From: Aquiflexum lacus
GTDB taxonomy: Bacteria; Bacteroidota; Bacteroidia; Cytophagales; Cyclobacteriaceae
DNA length: 64,000 bases
Reading direction: 5' to 3'
Assembly: GCF_015476655.1 (NCBI RefSeq)
Contig: NZ_JABFHF010000005.1
Location: 186,001-250,000 of the forward strand
Positions within the stretch are counted from its first letter, which is position 1. The number at the start of each line of letters is the position of its first letter. The notes below the pieces were generated by a model. That model did not search any database, was not told the origin of the DNA, and saw only the letters and a list, made by a program, of their open reading frames with translations. Shown in pieces: positions 60,908-64,000 of the stretch. The position numbers were made by a program, and so were the translations under genes.

Positions 60908-62174
60908 GTTTAAATTACTTGGTGCAATGTGCACCTTTTTCATATACACCAACGCTTATCCGCAATCAAGCGCCTCTACATACAGTGCCTTGGGTTTGGG
61001 AGAGTTCAATAATGCAGGATTTACCCATAATCAGGGAATGGGCGGTTTGGGTATTAGCTTTGGGACCGGTTGGGGGATCAATTACATAAATCCAGCCTTA
61101 TCGACCCGAAATACCATTTTCAATTTTCAAACAGCCTTCAGCTACGAAAGGTTGGATGTATCCTCATCCAATGATAATCAGACGGTAGATGGTGGAGGCC
61201 TCTCCTATGTTGGGGTATCACTTCCCATCAATTCCGGGAAATCATCCATAGGTTTGGGTGTAAACCAGGTGACAAGCGTCAATTATAGCATTGTGGTCAA
61301 TGGGCAGGTTACCAATTCAGACCTTACCTCGTTGAACAGAATAGATGGTGAAGGGGGTATCTCAGAAGCTTATCTTTCAACAGGCTTTGTAGTCGCCAAA
61401 AACCTAAGCCTTGGAATACATGGTTCTTACCTGTTTGGTTCTACGATCAGGACGAACCAACTTACCTTGTTAAATGAAGAAAACAATCCAATAGGAGCCT
61501 CTACTGAATTTTATCAAAGGCTTACCGTCAGTGATGTCACTTTCAAAACAGGGCTTCATTATTATTTCAAAATCGGAACAAAAAGCAACCTTCATCTAGG
61601 CGCCATTTATCAGGCCTATGGAGCGATTAATGGAAAAGAATTTGCGAAGGTAGCTGAATTTGGCCAAGCTAGCAGGCCCGATACAGAAGGGGATATCATC
61701 AGAGACAATGAAGTCGGAAATGTTTTCATTCCTAATAAGATAGGTTATGGGGTTTCTTACGAAAAAATTAATAAATTTGTAATTGGACTAGAAGCACAAA
61801 TGCAGCAATTTAGCCAATACAGGTCCTTTGGAGGAAACCTTGGAGAATTGGGAGATAGTTATAGGGTTGCATTTGGCGGGCAGATAACACCGGATTATTC
61901 CGCAGTTGATAATCTATTTAAAAGGTCAACTTACAGAATTGGGCTTCAATACGAGCAGACCCCCTACATTGTTAACCAAACCCAAATTACGGATCTTGGC
62001 ATTAATTTTGGAGGATCTGTTCCGATTAATAACCTTTCCCTCATGAACTTTGCCGTAAAGGTTGGGTCAAGGGGAACAATTGATAACGGATTGATCAGAG
62101 AAAATTACTTAAGCTTTAGTCTTGGATTTTCTCTCAATGATAATACATGGTTTTATAAACGAGTTTACGAATAA
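60891..62174 (+). CDS. Outer-membrane beta-barrel protein (FadL/OMPP1-like)
   Basis: The 427-residue protein has a signal peptide (to about Y-P-Q) and a series of amphipathic strands with a typical start (S-A-S-T-Y-S-A-L-G-L-G-E) and end (aromatic-rich F-S-L-G-F-S-L). It is probably an outer-membrane transporter or porin. It overlaps coaX and is followed 12 bp later by a TPR gene and then lptC. The cluster is the conserved Bacteroidota coaX-OMP-TPR-lptC run. Confidence 0.82.
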   Translation: MSITNRFKLLGAMCTFFIYTNAYPQSSASTYSALGLGEFNNAGFTHNQGMGGLGISFGTGWGINYINPALSTRNTIFNFQTAFSYERLDVSSSNDNQTVDGGGLSYVGVSLPINSGKSSIGLGVNQVTSVNYSIVVNGQVTNSDLTSLNRIDGEGGISEAYLSTGFVVAKNLSLGIHGSYLFGSTIRTNQLTLLNEENNPIGASTEFYQRLTVSDVTFKTGLHYYFKIGTKSNLHLGAIYQAYGAINGKEFAKVAEFGQASRPDTEGDIIRDNEVGNVFIPNKIGYGVSYEKINKFVIGLEAQMQQFSQYRSFGGNLGELGDSYRVAFGGQITPDYSAVDNLFKRSTYRIGLQYEQTPYIVNQTQITDLGINFGGSVPINNLSLMNFAVKVGSRGTIDNGLIRENYLSFSLGFSLNDNTWFYKRVYE

Positions 62175-62186
62175 AGCAAATAGAAT

Positions 62187-63491
62187 ATGAAAGTAAAACA
62201 CGCACTTGTAGGGTTCTTCTCTTTGGCCCTTGTTGGAATGGCACAGGCACAGGATGGTTGGAACTGGCCTGCTGATGAGGCAATGGAAGCCCAAGCCAGG
62301 GAGTACAATGCTGCCTATGTAGATTACATGAAATCAGAACAATTCGTGGAAGCTACCAAGCCACTGAGATGGCTTTATGTTAATACTCCCAGTCTAAATG
62401 AATCCATTTATATCAATGGAATTATCGTTTATCACGGTGCTGCTGGAATAGCTTCAGATGAGGCGAAGAAAAAGCAATATCAGGATTCGGTGATTACCAT
62501 ATTTGAAATGAGAAAAGCCAACTTTGATAATGAGGACAGGTGGATTGAGAATAAAGCATATTACAGCTATAATTACTATAAGGCAAATAAAGAAAAAGTA
62601 GGTGATGCCTTAGCTACCTTTGACAGGGTAGTGGAGTTGAACGGCAATTTCAATACCATTAACTTGGTCGCAGCCTATTTTGATTTGGTTTACAGGCACA
62701 GTGCCTATAATAAGGCATTTACCAAGGAAGAGTTGTTGGAAAGATATGAAAAGCTGAATGCGCTATTGGCAGAAGCTGAGGCTGAGGGTAAAGATGTTTC
62801 TGCTCCGAAACAGACTTTAGAGCAGTTGGTAGTGGCCATGGAATTGATCGATTGTGATTTTATTGAAAATACCATGGGTCCAAAATTAGCTGCAGATCCA
62901 ACCAACATGGTTCTTGCACAGCAGATCTTCAAATATTCTATTCAATACAAGTGTACTTCTTCTCCAACATTCCTTACGGTATTGGAAATTATCGATTCTG
63001 AAAGTCCTACGTTCTCTACATCCCAAGTTAGGGCAATGAGGTACATGCAGAATAAAGAATATGAAAAAGCACAACCGGTTTTAGAGAAGGCCTTGACCTT
63101 GGCAGAGAATGATGTTCAAAAAGCTGAAGTACATTATGACCTTGCCAAAATCCATGGAGTTGCAGGTAGGAAATCTGCTGCAAGATCTTCAGCTCAGGAA
63201 GCTGCTAAATTGGATCCTGAAAAAGCAAAAGAGGCTTGGACCTTAATTGCACAGTTGTACATGCAATCCTACAATGACTGTAGAAAAGGAGTGAGTAGAG
63301 TAGAAGACCAAGCTGTATTCATTGCTGCCTACAATGCCTACCAAAGGGCAGGTGACAGCAAAGGCATGGCAGATGCCCGTTCTAGATTCCCTTCTAAAGA
63401 AGAATTATTTACTGAAAGTAGACAGGCAGGCGAAACCCATACTCTTGCCTGCTGGATAGGTGAGACTGTAACTTTGGCAACAAGAGATTAA
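62187..63491 (+). CDS. Secreted tetratricopeptide repeat protein
   Basis: A 434-residue protein with signal peptide (M-K-V-K-H-A-L-V-G-F-F-S-L-A-L, cut after A-Q-A) and several helical repeats, including a TPR-like A-Q-P-V-L-E-K-A-L-T-L-A and a V-H-Y-D-L-A-K-I-H-G near 310-320. Likely a periplasmic scaffold. Cotranscribed with the outer-membrane protein upstream; a terminator follows. Confidence 0.85.
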   Translation: MKVKHALVGFFSLALVGMAQAQDGWNWPADEAMEAQAREYNAAYVDYMKSEQFVEATKPLRWLYVNTPSLNESIYINGIIVYHGAAGIASDEAKKKQYQDSVITIFEMRKANFDNEDRWIENKAYYSYNYYKANKEKVGDALATFDRVVELNGNFNTINLVAAYFDLVYRHSAYNKAFTKEELLERYEKLNALLAEAEAEGKDVSAPKQTLEQLVVAMELIDCDFIENTMGPKLAADPTNMVLAQQIFKYSIQYKCTSSPTFLTVLEIIDSESPTFSTSQVRAMRYMQNKEYEKAQPVLEKALTLAENDVQKAEVHYDLAKIHGVAGRKSAARSSAQEAAKLDPEKAKEAWTLIAQLYMQSYNDCRKGVSRVEDQAVFIAAYNAYQRAGDSKGMADARSRFPSKEELFTESRQAGETHTLACWIGETVTLATRD

Positions 63492-63507
63492 TTGACATAT
63501 TAAAGTA

Positions 63508-63541
63508 TAAAAAAAGGCAGTCTTAACGGCTGCCTTTTTTT
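63508..63541 (+). terminator. Terminator after the TPR gene
   Basis: AAAAAGGCAG pairs with CTGCCTTTTT around TCTTAACGG, followed by a T-run. It lies 17-50 bp after the TPR stop, and the lptC ATG is 43 bp further on. Confidence 0.85.
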
Positions 63542-63583
63542 ATGTGGCTTTTGGATTGGTTTTCTTTTGATAACTTTGTGATC

Positions 63584-64000
63584 ATGAAATGGATGCCCAG
63601 GTTTGTGTTGATAATTGCTTTTTTGCCATTGATATTGGCGTCATGTGGTGAAGAAGTGGATACCAGTATGCTGGAAGTTTATCTGGGACCGACCAGTATT
63701 GCCTATGATGTTGATTTGGTTCACAGTGATTCTGCCATCATTAGAACCCATCTCAAAGCCAAAAAGCAAATGGAGTTTGAAGATGGTAACTTGGAATTTC
63801 CTGAGGGCATAGAGATTACTTTCTTTGACAAAGAAGGAAATATCAGCACCACCATGCGGGCAGATAAGGGGTTTTACGAGCGGTCAAAAAACCTTTACCG
63901 GGGTGAAGGTGATGTCAAGGTCGACAATTTTGAAAAAGAGCAAAAACTTTCCTCCGAAGAATTGTTTTGGGATCCGGGCTCCAAAAAAATCTATACAGAT
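63584..64000 (+). CDS. lptC: LptC-like lipopolysaccharide export protein (5' part)
   Basis: From ATG 63584 (M-K-W-M-P-R-F) the frame stays open to the window end (139 codons). It has a lipoprotein-type signal with lipobox L-I-L-A-S-C (Cys21), then beta-strand repeats I-I-R-T-H-L-K-A-K-K-Q-M near 51-62 and a segment like the LptC/OstA fold (R-A-D-K-G-F-Y-E-R, L-Y-R-G-E-G-D-V-K-V near 104-113). LptC links the inner-membrane LptBFG transporter to the periplasmic bridge. The 3' end is outside the window. Confidence 0.85.
   Translation, partial: MKWMPRFVLIIAFLPLILASCGEEVDTSMLEVYLGPTSIAYDVDLVHSDSAIIRTHLKAKKQMEFEDGNLEFPEGIEITFFDKEGNISTTMRADKGFYERSKNLYRGEGDVKVDNFEKEQKLSSEELFWDPGSKKIYTD

Overview
The window looks like a chromosomal segment of a Bacteroidota bacterium, most likely order Cytophagales near Cyclobacteriaceae. 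This is an inference from the protein families present (DUF1080 hydrolase, DUF4783, GxxExxY, P-II next to Amt, NhaD), from TAnnTTTG-like -7 boxes and from typical Bacteroidota spacer repeats. It is not a database match.

Layout. 1-1.9 kb is ordinary housekeeping DNA on the minus strand (5' part of aspartokinase, ribH, a membrane-anchored TPR protein). 1.9-9.2 kb is an accessory lead-in: an orphan HigA, a HigBA toxin-antitoxin pair, a ClpB/FtsH-like chimeric AAA+ metalloprotease, a WYL regulator, a UDG-like protein and a small caspase-fold-like protein. 9.2-25.5 kb is one long minus-strand defence cluster: hsdM1, GxxExxY, hsdM2, hsdS, a DUF4145 protein, two small unknowns, a GHKL-ATPase/PD-(D/E)XK protein, an IetAS-like AAA/subtilase pair and hsdR. 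It is a type I restriction system with at least five foreign genes between hsdS and hsdR.

25.5-37 kb is a mosaic of small defence modules: RloAB-like, a COG2865 ATP-binding protein fragment, a PLD-like protein, Fic, AbiEi/AbiEii and an intact AlbA_2/COG2865 protein. Six copies of one unusual small secreted repeat-protein gene, intact or broken, lie between these modules. The protein units read roughly Y-x-x-K-N-G-I-P-x-I-x-P and are 25-26 residues long. A separate 19-bp palindrome, GTGTAATTGCAAATTACAC, recurs seven times from 25.9 to 42.6 kb. Gene debris is frequent (antitoxin, PIN/GNAT, HipA-like and hydrolase pieces). The repeat-gene punctuation and the composite hsd operon are the best candidates for undescribed biology here.

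37-45 kb is a transition zone: a DUF3037 protein, an epoxide-hydrolase-like enzyme with a decayed paralogue, a secreted DUF1080 hydrolase with a Tat-exported Gfo/Idh/MocA oxidoreductase, and an S9 peptidase. 45-64 kb is core chromosome: pdhA, recF, DoxX, a TlpA-like thioredoxin, a sugar nucleotidyltransferase, P-II and Amt, nadC, DUF4783, gpmI, a lipoprotein, nhaD, glutamate dehydrogenase, anmK, and the coaX - outer-membrane protein - TPR - lptC run, which is cut by the window end.

No rRNA, tRNA, CRISPR array or intact transposase was recognised. An inverted pair of about 120-160 bp dispersed repeats (6.1 and 36.8 kb) brackets most of the defence region.
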